DNA from: Candidatus Accumulibacter cognatus
GTDB taxonomy: Bacteria; Pseudomonadota; Gammaproteobacteria; Burkholderiales; Rhodocyclaceae
Assembly: GCA_013414765.1 (NCBI GenBank)
Contig: CP058708.1
Span: 124,001 to 188,000 of the forward strand
Length of the DNA stretch: 64,000 bases
Reading direction: 5' to 3'
Part shown: positions 27,161 to 36,353 of the stretch, piece after piece
How the letters are laid out: every line of letters begins with the position of its first letter
Position numbering within the stretch: position 1 is the first letter of the stretch
Notes under the pieces: generated by a model
Databases searched by the model: none
The model's input: only the letters and a program-made list of their open reading frames with translations
Told to the model about the DNA's origin: nothing
Made by a program: the position numbers and the translations under genes

Positions 27161-27724
27161 GTGCGCTACGCGCAGGGCGAGGTCTACAGCCTGCCGCTGC
27201 CGCATTCCGTCGATCACGTCGAAGCACTGGGCAAGCATGCGCTGGTCGTCGGCAGCGACGGCAAGGATCTGCACTTCACCAGCGTGCGTCTGGCGCGACT
27301 GCCGGTGACGGTGGACCGTTATACGCAGAAGAACTCGGCGCAGGGAGAGACGCGCAGCCACGGCTTCTTCTACCAACCGGAGAGCGAATTCGATGGCCTG
27401 CTCGGGTTGCCGATCATTGGCGGCGGCGACGCGGCGGCCGGCCAATTGCGCCGTGAATCGGCCTGCGTCCTGTTTCTGCGCAACCATGCGCTGTCGCTTG
27501 CTGACCTAGGAAGGCTGGACGCGCGCCCGGCGGGCAAGGAGCGCAACGATGGTTGCCGCGCCTCGTGTGTGGACTGGTACGGGAATTCGCGTCCGCTCTT
27601 CCTGCGGGGCCGGATCTTCGCGCTGATGGGCTACGAGATCGTCGAGGGCAAGCTCGACCAGCAACGTATCGTCGAAACCCGGCGCATCGACTTCTCGCCA
27701 GCTCCGCTGCTGATCAACCGCTAA
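27161..27724 (+). pseudogene. C-terminal fragment of a large secreted beta-propeller-like protein
   Basis: The frame encodes 187 residues and ends naturally, but lacks any signal peptide or plausible start; it appears cut at its 5' side near 27155. Segments such as PLPHSVDHVEALGKHALVVG, RSHGFFYQPESEFDGLLGLP and CRASCVDWYGNSRPLFLRGR look like the C-terminal end of secreted proteins with a beta-propeller domain. Full-length relatives are several hundred residues. The family assignment is from memory of its motifs and is tentative; the truncation is clearer. It is the first of several gene fragments in this stretch. Confidence 0.5.
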
Positions 27725-27898
27725 CCGCGAGAAAAGCACGCCGCCCGTGGGCGGCATGCAAGCGGCCATCAATGGATCGGTGACGGATCTGCAGGCGGGG
27801 CAGAACTCGAAATCCTCTTCGTGGAACTCGAGTTCACCGCGTGCAGAACCTCGCGGCGCTGTTCGCCTGCACGCAGCTCGACACCTGGGGAAGCGGAA
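27725..27898. other. Unassigned stretch between gene remnants
   Basis: Nothing with a plausible start or product is visible. The region begins with GC-rich sequence near 27740 and runs into the transposase remnant; it may be further degraded coding sequence. Confidence 0.35.
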
Positions 27899-28192
27899 GC
27901 GATCCTCTGTCACGCCGCCCGTTTCGCCTGGACACTGCTGCTCGCGCGGATCGATGAGGTCTTTCCGCTCGTCTGAGCACGCGGCGGCGAGAGGCGAATC
28001 ATCGCCTTCATCACCGACGCCGGTGCCGTCTACGAAATCCTGACCCATCTGGGCGAACCGGCCTCGCCGCCACGGCTGATGAAAGCCCGTGCGCTCCCGC
28101 TCTGGGAGATGCAGGGCGAAACCCTGGGCGAGGACGACTGCCAGGCTCAGTCCGCGCCTGAGTACGCATCCGATCAGCGCGTTGCCTGGTAG
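27899..28192 (+). pseudogene. C-terminal remnant of a transposase (IS91-like), with an internal stop
   Basis: One frame reads HAARFAWTLLLARIDEVFPL, then V and a TGA at 27974, then continues in the same frame as ARGGERRIIAFITDAGAVYE, ILTHLGEPASPPRL, and ends QRVAW at a TAG. In IS91/IS801-like transposases this region normally has a Cys-containing zinc motif (VCPxCGGxMRIIAFI) followed by HLGEP and a proline-rich segment. Here the TGA replaces the first cysteine codon. The upstream catalytic part is missing. This is a dead insertion-sequence fragment and marks past transposition at this locus. Confidence 0.65.
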
Positions 28193-28274
28193 GTGCTGGA
28201 TGGAAGTAGCAGCCATGCGCAATGGCCCAGACTGAAGCAAGACGAGTGCTCATCGCCCGTCGTGGGAGGACTCA

Positions 28275-28316
28275 TGCCTGTGGTCATCCACCCGGCCGGG
28301 CGGATGACCACAGGCA
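28275..28316. repeat. Near-perfect 42-nt palindrome
   Basis: A 15-nt left arm beginning TGCCTGTGG is perfectly complementary to the right arm ending CCACAGGCA. Inside, after one A/C mismatch, CCCGG/CCGGG is also self-complementary, so almost all of the 42 nt can pair. It lies between the transposase remnant and a headless PEP-CTERM gene. No T-run follows, so a simple terminator is unlikely; a mobile-element end or protein-binding site is possible. Confidence 0.6.
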
Positions 28317-28611
28317 CTGAGCTGGGCGGGATTCAGATCGTGCATTCGATCGCGTTCCCCGCGATCGCGTATGCCCCATCGGTGGCTGCCCGGTCGATCT
28401 GGCAAAGGAGTTGGTGGCGAGTGGGGTGTTCAACGGCTTGCCGAGCGCGCCGGCAGTTCGGCGCTTTGCCCGCACGTGCTTCGTCTGCGGCCGCTCGCCA
28501 GGCTTCCGGCGATGCGCTGCGCCGCGAACCATCGACGAAAGACATCGCGACGCGCAAATGGTGTCGCGATGTTGTGCGCGATCGCCAGAACGGCAGACCG
28601 CCCGATGGAGT
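28317..28611. other. Unassigned stretch, possible degraded gene on the minus strand
   Basis: A minus-strand frame reads LNSIGRSAVLAIAHNIATPF and a further 40 or so residues to a stop near 28430, without a start of its own. It has a protein-like look but I could not name a family. No intact gene is visible here. Confidence 0.3.
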
Positions 28612-29175
28612 TCAGCTCGGGAAGAAGCGCCGGCGACCGGCGAGCGAAGCAAGCGCAGCGCCAACCAGCAGCACCGTACCCGGCTCGGGGACGGTTCCCT
28701 CGGATTTCACGTCGTGCTTCAGCTTCAGGTTGTCAAAACCAATGCCTGCGGCGTCATCATTGAAGATCGAAATGCCCGCGATATCAAAAGTGCCGCCCTC
28801 GCGGCTGAAACCGTAAAACGCGTCAGCCAGTCCGCCGACGACGAGGTGGTCGATCAGCAATCCGTCGCGGAGGAAGAAGTCGATGGTTGCCGACCCTCCG
28901 TTTCCGCCGACCAGCTGAAAACCGAACTCCGATTGATCGGTAGAGAAGAGGATGGCGAATGACCCTTCACCGATCGCGTCGAAGTCCTGGAAACCGGAGG
29001 GACCCAGTCCGGTGAGGACTTGACTCCCGGCGTTGATGAAGACGTTCAGGTTCTGATTCGTGGCGCTGACGGCGAGTGACAGCGATGCAGTCGGAGTCCC
29101 GCTGAGAACTTCGAAGCCTCCTGACGGCGTATTCGTCTGTCCGGCGAATCGCTCGGCAAAGCTCGCGCCGCTCAA
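28612..29175 (-). pseudogene. PEP-CTERM protein lacking its N-terminus
   Basis: The C-terminus carries a PEP-CTERM sorting signal: VPEPGTVLLVGAALASLAGR followed by a basic tail. Proteins with this tag are exported and processed by exosortase. The preceding 150 residues are glycine- and phenylalanine-rich beta-type sequence typical of these surface proteins. No ATG or signal peptide exists: upstream of the body the frame runs only to a TAG about 30 nt away, where sequence on the other strand becomes a hydrolase fragment. I therefore read it as a 5'-truncated gene. It implies the genome has, or had, an exosortase system. Confidence 0.65.
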
Positions 29176-29195
29176 AAAAAGAATGGTGAACTGCT

Positions 29196-29380
29196 GGCCT
29201 ACCTACGTCCGTGACGAGGAGGACGCACGCCACGCCTGGCAGCAGATGGCCGACCTGCTCGACCAGCTCAGCCGTCTCGGCCCCGGCATGCCGGTATCCG
29301 TCATCGCGCACGGCATGGGCAATTGCATCCTCGGCATGGCCTGTGGCCATCGGTTCGGCAACAGAACCGCCCACTTCGCG
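29196..29380 (+). pseudogene. Internal fragment of an alpha/beta hydrolase gene
   Basis: The plus strand encodes TYVRDEEDARHAWQQMADLL, DQLSRLGPGMPVSVIAHGMG and NCILGMACGHRFGNR without a start or an own stop before the next gene. The SVIAHGMGN segment resembles the nucleophile elbow (GxSxG-type) of serine hydrolases, but the expected serine is replaced by glycine (HGMG instead of HSMG). Both ends are cut: the 5' end abuts the truncated PEP-CTERM gene and the 3' end abuts the peptide-transporter gene. Confidence 0.5.
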
Positions 29381-29394
29381 CTACACTTCGGCCC

Positions 29395-31560
29395 ATGCCC
29401 TTTTTCCGCTTCACCGCTCTGTCGCTGCTGCTCCTGCTCACGGCCTGTGGCAGCGAGCAGAACGACCCCTATCCGCGCGCCGAACGCAGCCAGAACATCC
29501 TCTACTCGGCATTCACCGAGCGGCCCAAGCATCTCGACCCGGTACAATCCTACACCGAGGACGAAATCACCTTCACCGCGCAGATCTACGAGCCGCCGCT
29601 GCAATACCATTACCTGAAGCGACCGTACACGCTGATTCCCCTGACCAGCGATGCCGTGCCGACACCGCGTTATTACGACGATCGCGGTCGCGAACTGCCG
29701 GCCAGCGCGCCGGCCGAAGCCATTGCGCACAGTGTTTACGAGATTCGCCTTCGCCCCGGCATCCGCTATCAACCGCATCCGGCCTTTGCCAGCGATGCCA
29801 CCGGCCAGCCCTTGTATCGGAATCTCGACCGCGAACAACTGCGCGGTATCGAGAAGATTGCCGATTTCCGCGCCACCGCCAGCCGCGAGCTGGTCGCCGA
29901 TGATTACATCTACGAGATCAAACGCCTGGCGCATCCGCGCCTGCATTCGCCGATCTTCGGGATGATGGCCGAGCGCATCGTCGGCCTGCGCGAACTCGGC
30001 GACGCGCTGCAGGCAGAAGCCAGGACACTGCCACCCGACGCCTGGATCGACCTCGACCGCTTTGCGCTCAGCGGCGTCACACGGGTCGACCGCCATACCT
30101 ACCGCATCACCCTGCGCGGCAAGTACCCACAGTTCGTGTACTGGCTGGCGATGCCCTTCTTCGCGCCGGTGCCGCGCGAGGTCGACCGTTTCTACCACCA
30201 GCCCGGCATGGCCGCGAAGAATCTGACGCTCGACTGGTATCCGGTCGGCACCGGCCCGTTCATGCTGACGCAGAACAATCCGAACAGCCGCATGGTCCTC
30301 GAACGCAACCCGAACTTCCACGGCGAGACCTATCCCTGCCTGGGCGACCCCGAAGACCAGGCCGACGGACTGCTGGCCGACTGCGGCAAGATGCTGCCGT
30401 TCATCGACCAGGCGGTCTTCTCGCGCGAAAAGGAGAGCATTCCCTACTGGAACAAGTTCCTGCAGGGCTATTACGACGCTTCGGGGATTTCCTCCGACAG
30501 CTTCGACCAGGCAGTTCGGCTCGGCGTCGGTGGCGACGTGCAATTGAGTGACGAGATGCGCGGCAAGGGGATTCGCCTGCTGACCAGCGTGCGCGCTTCG
30601 ATCTTCTACATGGGTTTCAACATGCTCGACCCGGTCGTCGGTGGCCTGGCAGAAGCGCAGACCAAGCTGCGTCAGGCGCTGTCGATCGCCATCGATCAGG
30701 AGGAGTTCATTTCGATTTTCATGAACGGTCGGGGTATTGCCGCGAATGGCCCGCTGCCGCCGGGAATCTTCGGTCATGTCGAGGGGGAAGCGGGCATCAA
30801 CCCGGTGGTCTACGACTGGATCGACGGGCAGGCGCGGCGCAAGCCCATCGACGTGGCGAAGAAACTGCTCGCCGAAGCGGGCTGGCCGAATGGTCGCCAG
30901 GCCAGCACCGGCGAGCCGCTGGTGCTGAATCTCGACACCACGGGTGGCGGCATGGGCGACAAGTCGCGACTCGACTGGCTGACGCGCCAGTTCGCCAAGC
31001 TCGACATTCAGCTCGTGGTTCGCTCGACCGATTTCAACCGCTTCCAGGAGAAGGTCCGCAAAGGGGCGGTGCAGCTCTACTACCTCGGCTGGAACGCCGA
31101 TTATCCGGACCCCGAGAACTTCCTGTTCCTGCTCGCCAGTCGCGAAGGCAAGGTCGCCAAGGGCGGCGAGAACGCTTCCAACTACGCCAACCCGGCGTTC
31201 GACCAACTCTTCGAACAGATGAAGAACCTCGAGAGCGAGGGACCGCGCGGCGTCGAGAGGCTGGCGATCATCCGCCAGGCAGTGGCGCTGCTGCAGCACG
31301 ATGCACCGTGGATCTACGGCTTTCACCCGACGAGTTATACGCTGAGCCATGTCTGGCTGAAGAATCGCAAACCGACCGAGGTCGGCCACAATACGCTGAA
31401 ATACCAGCGCATCGATGTCGCCGAGCGGCAGCGCCTGCGGCAGGAATGGAATCGGCCGGTACTCTGGCCGCTGGCGGCAATCGCCGTTCTGCTCCTGGCC
31501 CTGCTCCTGCCGGCGGCGCTCGGCTATCGCCGCCGCGAGCGCAGTACGGCGCGCGGATGA
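29395..31560 (+). CDS. Peptide ABC transporter substrate-binding lipoprotein with a C-terminal membrane helix
   Basis: This is a family 5 extracellular solute-binding protein (OppA/DppA type), 721 residues. The lipobox LLLLLTACGS puts the lipidated cysteine at residue 18. Family features include the early LDPVQSYTEDE, YEIRLRPGIRYQPHPAF and YPVGTGPFMLTQNNPN segments and the late WNADYPDPENFLF. The C-terminal 30 residues form a hydrophobic helix (WPLAAIAVLLLALLLPAALG) followed by arginines, which is unusual for a binding protein and suggests a second membrane anchor. The ATG at 29395 is chosen because it directly yields the signal peptide. It is the first gene of a five-component transporter set. 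Confidence 0.88.
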   Translation: MPFFRFTALSLLLLLTACGSEQNDPYPRAERSQNILYSAFTERPKHLDPVQSYTEDEITFTAQIYEPPLQYHYLKRPYTLIPLTSDAVPTPRYYDDRGRELPASAPAEAIAHSVYEIRLRPGIRYQPHPAFASDATGQPLYRNLDREQLRGIEKIADFRATASRELVADDYIYEIKRLAHPRLHSPIFGMMAERIVGLRELGDALQAEARTLPPDAWIDLDRFALSGVTRVDRHTYRITLRGKYPQFVYWLAMPFFAPVPREVDRFYHQPGMAAKNLTLDWYPVGTGPFMLTQNNPNSRMVLERNPNFHGETYPCLGDPEDQADGLLADCGKMLPFIDQAVFSREKESIPYWNKFLQGYYDASGISSDSFDQAVRLGVGGDVQLSDEMRGKGIRLLTSVRASIFYMGFNMLDPVVGGLAEAQTKLRQALSIAIDQEEFISIFMNGRGIAANGPLPPGIFGHVEGEAGINPVVYDWIDGQARRKPIDVAKKLLAEAGWPNGRQASTGEPLVLNLDTTGGGMGDKSRLDWLTRQFAKLDIQLVVRSTDFNRFQEKVRKGAVQLYYLGWNADYPDPENFLFLLASREGKVAKGGENASNYANPAFDQLFEQMKNLESEGPRGVERLAIIRQAVALLQHDAPWIYGFHPTSYTLSHVWLKNRKPTEVGHNTLKYQRIDVAERQRLRQEWNRPVLWPLAAIAVLLLALLLPAALGYRRRERSTARG

Positions 31561-31603
31561 ATCCCTTGATGAGCGACCCGCTACCGCCACTTTCACGATC
31601 ACC

Positions 31604-32581
31604 ATGCTTGCCTATCTCATTCGCCGTCTGCTCTACGCGGTGCCGATCCTGATCGGCGTCAACCTGATCACCTTCGCGCTGTTCTTCGTGGTCAACACGC
31701 CCGACGACATGGCACGCATGCAGCTTGGCGTCAAGCGCGTGACGCCGGAAGCCATCGAGCGCTGGAAAGCCGAGCGCGGTTACGACAAGCCGCTGTTCAT
31801 CAACCCGGCGGCGACCGGCAGCGCGGTGTTCACCGATACCATCTTCTTCGCCAAGTCGGCGCGCATGTTCGCCGCCGATTTCGGGCGCGCCGAGGACGGT
31901 CGCGACATTGCTCGGGAAATCGTCTCGCGGATGGGCCCGTCGCTGGCCATCGCCCTGCCGACCTTCATTCTCGGCCTGCTGGTGACGGTCTCGTTTGCCT
32001 TGCTGCTGACCTTCTTCCGTGCCAGCTATCTCGATTTCTGGGGTGTCGTCCTGTGCGTCGCGATGATGTCGATCTCGGGCCTCTTCTACATCATCGGCGG
32101 CCAGTATCTGGTCAGCAAGATCTGGCGACTGGTACCGATCTCGGGTTATGGCGGCGGCCTCGATGCCTGGAAGTTCCTGATCCTGCCGGTGCTGATCGGC
32201 GTCATTTCCGGCATCGGTTCCTCGACGCGCTGGTACCGCACGATCTTCCTCGAGGAAATCGCCAAGGACTATGTCCGCACCGCCCGTGCCAAGGGGCTTG
32301 CCGAAGCGGCCGTGCTCTTCCGGCATGTCCTGCAGAACGCCCTGATTCCGATCCTGACCGGCGTGGTGGTGGTGATTCCACTGCTGTTCATGGGCTCGCT
32401 GCTCACCGAATCGTTCTTTGGCATCCCCGGCCTCGGCAGCTACACCATCGACGCGATCAACGCGCAGGACTTCGCGGTCGTGCGCGCGATGGTGTTCATC
32501 GGCTCGGTGTTGTACATCGTCGGACTGATCCTCACCGATCTCTCCTACACCCTCGTCGACCCGCGGATTCGCTTCCATTGA
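31604..32581 (+). CDS. Peptide ABC transporter permease (OppB/DppB type)
   Basis: This 325-residue inner-membrane permease starts MLAYLIRRLLYAVPILIGVN, the typical first helix of the DppB family, and ends LTDLSYTLVDPRIRF, also typical. The EAA loop reads EEIAKDYVRTARAKGLAEAA. A periplasmic region of about 90 residues follows the first helix. It overlaps the second permease start by one base (TGATG), so the two should be made together as the heterodimeric channel. Confidence 0.92.
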   Translation: MLAYLIRRLLYAVPILIGVNLITFALFFVVNTPDDMARMQLGVKRVTPEAIERWKAERGYDKPLFINPAATGSAVFTDTIFFAKSARMFAADFGRAEDGRDIAREIVSRMGPSLAIALPTFILGLLVTVSFALLLTFFRASYLDFWGVVLCVAMMSISGLFYIIGGQYLVSKIWRLVPISGYGGGLDAWKFLILPVLIGVISGIGSSTRWYRTIFLEEIAKDYVRTARAKGLAEAAVLFRHVLQNALIPILTGVVVVIPLLFMGSLLTESFFGIPGLGSYTIDAINAQDFAVVRAMVFIGSVLYIVGLILTDLSYTLVDPRIRFH

Positions 32582-34023
32582 TGGCCCCTGTCCTACTCTG
32601 GTCGGATGGGCTGATCTGGCTGCTGGTGCTGGCGGCGAGCGTGCTCGGCTGGCTGTCCCGGCGTAATCCGCTATGGCGCGCCGCCTGGCGGCGGGTCGGC
32701 CGGAGCCGGTCAGGAATGGCGTCGGCAACGGTGTTGCTGGTCTTCGTCTGCATCGGCCTGCTCGATTCGCTGCACTATCGGCCGCGCCTCGAGGAAGGTG
32801 CCGGTCGCGGTGCCGGCAGCGGCAGCGAGAAAACCGCGGTCTATTCGGTCGAAGTGCTGTCGCTGCTCGACTTCCTCCTGACGCCGCTGCGTACGCGTAC
32901 CGAGAAAACCTATTCGGAGCCTCTGGCGACGCGTGCGCACGCCAAGGAGTCGATCAAGGTCCGCGATGCCGACGGCCAGCTTCGGCAGAGTCGCGAATAC
33001 CCGCGGCTCAAGCATGGCGGCGCGCATCTGGGTGCCGACGAGGCTCGCCGCGATGCCGACGTCGCTGAACGCGTCCTGCGCGCGCTCGGCCTGGCCATGC
33101 TCGTCTGGTGGGCGCTGGCGGCAGCGACCGCGGCACTCCTGGCGCGTCGCCAGAACTGCTCGCACCGGCAAGCATGGCGGCGCATCTGGCACAAGGAGAG
33201 CGATCTGGCCTGCAAGGCGGTCCTCGCCGCGCTCGCCGCATTGCTGCTGTGCGGCCTGCCGCTGGCGATGCTGGCCACCGATTACCATGTCTTCGGCACC
33301 GACAAGGTGGGTCAGGACGTGCTCTATCAGGTGCTCAAGAGCGTGCGCACGGCGCTGGTCATCGGCCTGGTGACGACGCTGGTGATGCTGCCGGTGGCAA
33401 TCTTCCTCGGCGTCGTCGCCGGCTACTTCCGCGGCTGGGTCGATGACCTGATCCAGTACCTCTACACGACCTTGAGTTCGATTCCTGGCGTGCTGCTGAT
33501 CGCTGCCGCAGTGCTGATGATGCAGGTGCTGATCGACACGCATCCGCAATGGTTCGCCACCGCCGCCGAGCGCGCCGACCTGCGTCTGCTGGCACTCTGC
33601 TTCATTCTCGGGGTGACCAGCTGGACCGGCCTGTGCCGGCTGCTGCGCGGCGAAACGCTGAAGCTGCGCGAACTCGAGTATATCCAGGCGGCGCAGGCCT
33701 TTGGTGTTTCCGACCTGCGCATCATCGCGCGCCACATCCTCCCCAACCTGATGCACATCGTGATCATCGCGCTGGTGATGGACTTTTCTAGCCTGGTGCT
33801 CGCCGAAGCGGTGCTCTCCTACGTCGGCATCGGCGTCGATCCGACGATGATCAGCTTCGGAACGATGATCAACAATGCCCGCCTGGAGCTGGCCCGCGAA
33901 CCGATGGTGTGGTGGTCGCTGGCGGCAGCATTCGTTTTCATGTTCACGCTGGTGCTCGCGGCCAACCTGCTGGCCGACGCCGTGCGCGACGCTTTCGACC
34001 CCCGCCTGACGGGATCGGCATGA
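32581..34023 (+). CDS. Peptide ABC transporter permease (OppC/DppC type) with a long N-terminal insertion
   Basis: The 480-residue protein is longer than usual OppC/DppC (about 300). After an N-terminal helix pair it carries about 130 residues of mostly hydrophilic sequence (EEGAGRGAGSGSEKTAVYSV onward) and further helices before the standard permease core. The core contains YHVFGTDKVGQDVLYQVLKS, the EAA loop ELEYIQAAQAFGVSDLRIIA and the closing ANLLADAVRDAFDPRL. The insertion lies where other bacteria have only a short loop. It is coupled to both neighbours by overlapping start and stop codons. Confidence 0.9.
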   Translation: MAPVLLWSDGLIWLLVLAASVLGWLSRRNPLWRAAWRRVGRSRSGMASATVLLVFVCIGLLDSLHYRPRLEEGAGRGAGSGSEKTAVYSVEVLSLLDFLLTPLRTRTEKTYSEPLATRAHAKESIKVRDADGQLRQSREYPRLKHGGAHLGADEARRDADVAERVLRALGLAMLVWWALAAATAALLARRQNCSHRQAWRRIWHKESDLACKAVLAALAALLLCGLPLAMLATDYHVFGTDKVGQDVLYQVLKSVRTALVIGLVTTLVMLPVAIFLGVVAGYFRGWVDDLIQYLYTTLSSIPGVLLIAAAVLMMQVLIDTHPQWFATAAERADLRLLALCFILGVTSWTGLCRLLRGETLKLRELEYIQAAQAFGVSDLRIIARHILPNLMHIVIIALVMDFSSLVLAEAVLSYVGIGVDPTMISFGTMINNARLELAREPMVWWSLAAAFVFMFTLVLAANLLADAVRDAFDPRLTGSA

Positions 34024-36047
34024 GTCAGGAAGCCACCGTGAACGAAGAACGCTTGCTTGAAGTGCGCGATCTCTCGATTGCTTTCGCCAGCGGGCGATCT
34101 CTGCTGGCGGCGGTCGATGGCATCGGCTTCGCGGTTGCCGCCGGCGAGACGCTGGCGCTGCTCGGCGAGTCCGGTTGCGGCAAGTCGGCCACGGCGCTGG
34201 CACTGCTGCGGCTGCTGCCGGCGGCCGGGCGGATTCTCGGCGGCGAAGTCTTATTCGCCGGCCGCGACCTGCTGCGGCTGCCGGAAGCCGACATGCGCGG
34301 CGTGCGCGGTGGCGGCATGGCGATGATCTTCCAGGAGCCGGCGACCAGCCTCAATCCGGTGTTGACCGTCGGTCGCCAGTTGGCCGAGGTGCTCGAACGC
34401 CACCTCGGGCTGGCCGGGCAGGCGATACGCTCGAGTTCGCTCGAACTGCTGACCGCGGTCGGCATTGCCGACCCCGAGCGCCGCCTCGGCGAATATCCCT
34501 TTCAGCTCTCGGGCGGCATGAAACAGCGGGTGATGATCGCGCTTGCGCTGGCCGGCCAGCCGCGCCTGTTGATCGCCGACGAACCGACGACGGCGCTCGA
34601 CGTCACCATCCAGGCGCAGATTCTCGAACTGCTGCGGCGTTTGCAGGCCGAACGGGCGATGGGGATGCTGCTGATCACCCATGACCTCGGCGTCGTCGCG
34701 CAGATGGCGACCCGCGTCGGCGTCATGTACGCCGGCGAGATCGTCGAAGAGGCGCCGCGCGCGGCCTTCTTTTCATCGCCACGCCATCCCTATACGCAAA
34801 AGCTGTTCGCCGCCCTGCCCGACCTGGCGCGGCGCGGCGGCCGCCTGGAAACGATCCCTGGACAGGTGCCGCCACTGTCGGCCATGCCCGGCGGCTGCCG
34901 TTTTGCCGCGCGCTGCGCGCACGCCTGGGATCTGTGCCGCCGGGAAGCACCGCAGTGGCGGGAGGTGGGCCCGGATCATCGCGTCCGCTGCCACCTCGAT
35001 GACGCACAGGGGCACGCGCGCAGCACCGGCAGCGCAGCGGCGACCGCCCGCGCGAGCGCCACCCTGGCCGCACCCGCGCTGCTCTCGGTCGCCGATTTGT
35101 GCGTCCATTTCCCGATCCGGCGCGGCATTCTGCAGCGCCCCGTCGGCTACGTTCGCGCCGTCGACGGGGTCTCGCTCGAACTGGCGCGCGGCCGTACGCT
35201 GGCGCTGGTCGGCGAATCCGGTTGTGGCAAGACGACGGTCGGCAAGGCGATCCTGCAACTGCTGCCGAGCAGCGGCGGCAGCGTGCGCTTGCTGGGACAG
35301 GAACTCGTCGGCCAGTCGCGCCGCGAGCTGCGGCCACTGCGTCGACGCCTGCAGATGATTTTCCAGGACCCCTTCGCTTCGCTGAATCCACGCATGGCCG
35401 TCGGCGAGATCATCGGCGAGGGCATGCGCGCGCTGGCAATGCCGGGAACCCACCCGCAGCGGCTGGAACGCGCGGCGGCAATCGCCACCGTCCTGCAACA
35501 GGTGGGCCTCGATCCAGCCGCCGCCGGGCGTTACCCGCACGAGTTTTCGGGCGGGCAGCGGCAGCGTATCGCGATTGCCCGCGCGCTGGCGGTACAGCCC
35601 GATCTGGTGATCTGCGACGAGCCGACCTCGGCGCTCGACGTTTCGGTGCAGGCACAGATTCTCAATCTGCTCGCCGACTTGCAGGCCGATCTCGGGCTCG
35701 CCTACCTGTTCATCACCCACAACTTCGCCGTCGTCGATCATCTGGCGCACGCCGTGGCGGTGATGTACCTGGGCCGTATCGTCGAGCAGGGAACGGTCGA
35801 TGAAGTGCTGCGTTCACCGCAGCACCCTTACACGCGCGCCCTGTTGTCCGCCGTGCCGAGTCCGCGCCTGGATGCGCAGCCGCAGTTCATCCGCTTGCCG
35901 GGAGAAATCCCTTCGCCAGCCCATCCGCCAGACGGCTGCCATTTCCATCCGCGTTGCCGGCAGGCCAGCGCTACCTGCCGCGAACGCTATCCTGGGACGA
36001 GCACGCTGTCGGCCACGCATACGGTGCGCTGTCACCTGTATCGATAG
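34020..36047 (+). CDS. Peptide ABC transporter ATPase, DppD-DppF type fusion
   Basis: Two complete ABC ATPase domains are fused in 675 residues. The first has Walker [16 protein letters not shown] near residue 50, the signature [15 protein letters not shown] and Walker [15 protein letters not shown]. It ends with the OppD/DppD cysteine-rich cluster-type tail ([17 protein letters not shown]). The second has Walker [16 protein letters not shown] near residue 400, signature [15 protein letters not shown], Walker [15 protein letters not shown] and a similar Cys-containing tail. Both halves look catalytically intact. It overlaps the upstream permease by 4 nt and is followed by a strong terminator. 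Confidence 0.93.
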   Translation: MSQEATVNEERLLEVRDLSIAFASGRSLLAAVDGIGFAVAAGETLALLGESGCGKSATALALLRLLPAAGRILGGEVLFAGRDLLRLPEADMRGVRGGGMAMIFQEPATSLNPVLTVGRQLAEVLERHLGLAGQAIRSSSLELLTAVGIADPERRLGEYPFQLSGGMKQRVMIALALAGQPRLLIADEPTTALDVTIQAQILELLRRLQAERAMGMLLITHDLGVVAQMATRVGVMYAGEIVEEAPRAAFFSSPRHPYTQKLFAALPDLARRGGRLETIPGQVPPLSAMPGGCRFAARCAHAWDLCRREAPQWREVGPDHRVRCHLDDAQGHARSTGSAAATARASATLAAPALLSVADLCVHFPIRRGILQRPVGYVRAVDGVSLELARGRTLALVGESGCGKTTVGKAILQLLPSSGGSVRLLGQELVGQSRRELRPLRRRLQMIFQDPFASLNPRMAVGEIIGEGMRALAMPGTHPQRLERAAAIATVLQQVGLDPAAAGRYPHEFSGGQRQRIAIARALAVQPDLVICDEPTSALDVSVQAQILNLLADLQADLGLAYLFITHNFAVVDHLAHAVAVMYLGRIVEQGTVDEVLRSPQHPYTRALLSAVPSPRLDAQPQFIRLPGEIPSPAHPPDGCHFHPRCRQASATCRERYPGTSTLSATHTVRCHLYR

Positions 36048-36060
36048 CCGAGGTGCACGA

Positions 36061-36090
36061 AAAAAAACGCCGCCTCACGGCGGCGTTTTG
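36061..36090 (+). terminator. Intrinsic terminator of the peptide transporter operon
   Basis: An 11-bp stem AAAACGCCGCC/GGCGGCGTTTT with a TCAC loop is preceded by an A-run and ends in T's, so it can work in both directions. It begins 14 nt after the ATPase stop codon. Confidence 0.9.
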
Positions 36091-36246
36091 CATTCTTCCG
36101 CGACAGGACGCGGCCGGGTGTCGGGCGAGCGAAGACGCGCAGTGCGTCGCCTGGGCTGCGGGCGGCAGCGCGAAACACCCTGGCCGCCCCCGTCCGATCA
36201 TCGTGCCAGCAGGCGTAGCGGCCGGCAAGCGGGGTCGTCGTCGAGG

Positions 36247-36280
36247 GTGTTGGGCTTCGTACCTCAGCCCAACCTACGGC
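36247..36280. repeat. Short interspersed palindromic element of the GTTGGGCT...AGCCCAAC type
   Basis: GTTGGGCT (36249-36256) pairs with AGCCCAAC (36266-36273) around TCGTACCTC, then CTACGGC follows. Elements of this wording are widespread intergenic repeats in many proteobacterial genomes. It sits in the gap between two convergent genes and their terminators. Confidence 0.6.
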
Positions 36281-36309
36281 CTGCGTCCCCTTCATAGCTC
36301 CGCGCAAAG

Positions 36310-36337
36310 CAATACGCCGCCTCACGGCGGCGTATTG
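36310..36337 (-). terminator. Hairpin closing the mltD-like gene
   Basis: CAATACGCCGCC/GGCGGCGTATTG forms a 12-bp stem with loop TCAC. Its core is identical to the terminator 250 nt to the left. It lies 17 nt after the stop codon of the convergent minus-strand gene. Confidence 0.7.
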
Positions 36338-36353
36338 TCGGAAAACGGGTCAC

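Noticed and set aside
27506..28240. 244-codon minus-strand frame across the gene-remnant region
   Set aside because: It runs antisense to a recognisable gene fragment and transposase tail; composition is Arg/Pro/Gly-rich without domain features.
29203..31605. 800-codon open frame on the minus strand
   Set aside because: It is the antisense shadow of the peptide-binding lipoprotein gene; its product is low in hydrophobic patterning, rich in Arg/His/Gln and matches no family. High GC at third positions keeps such frames open.
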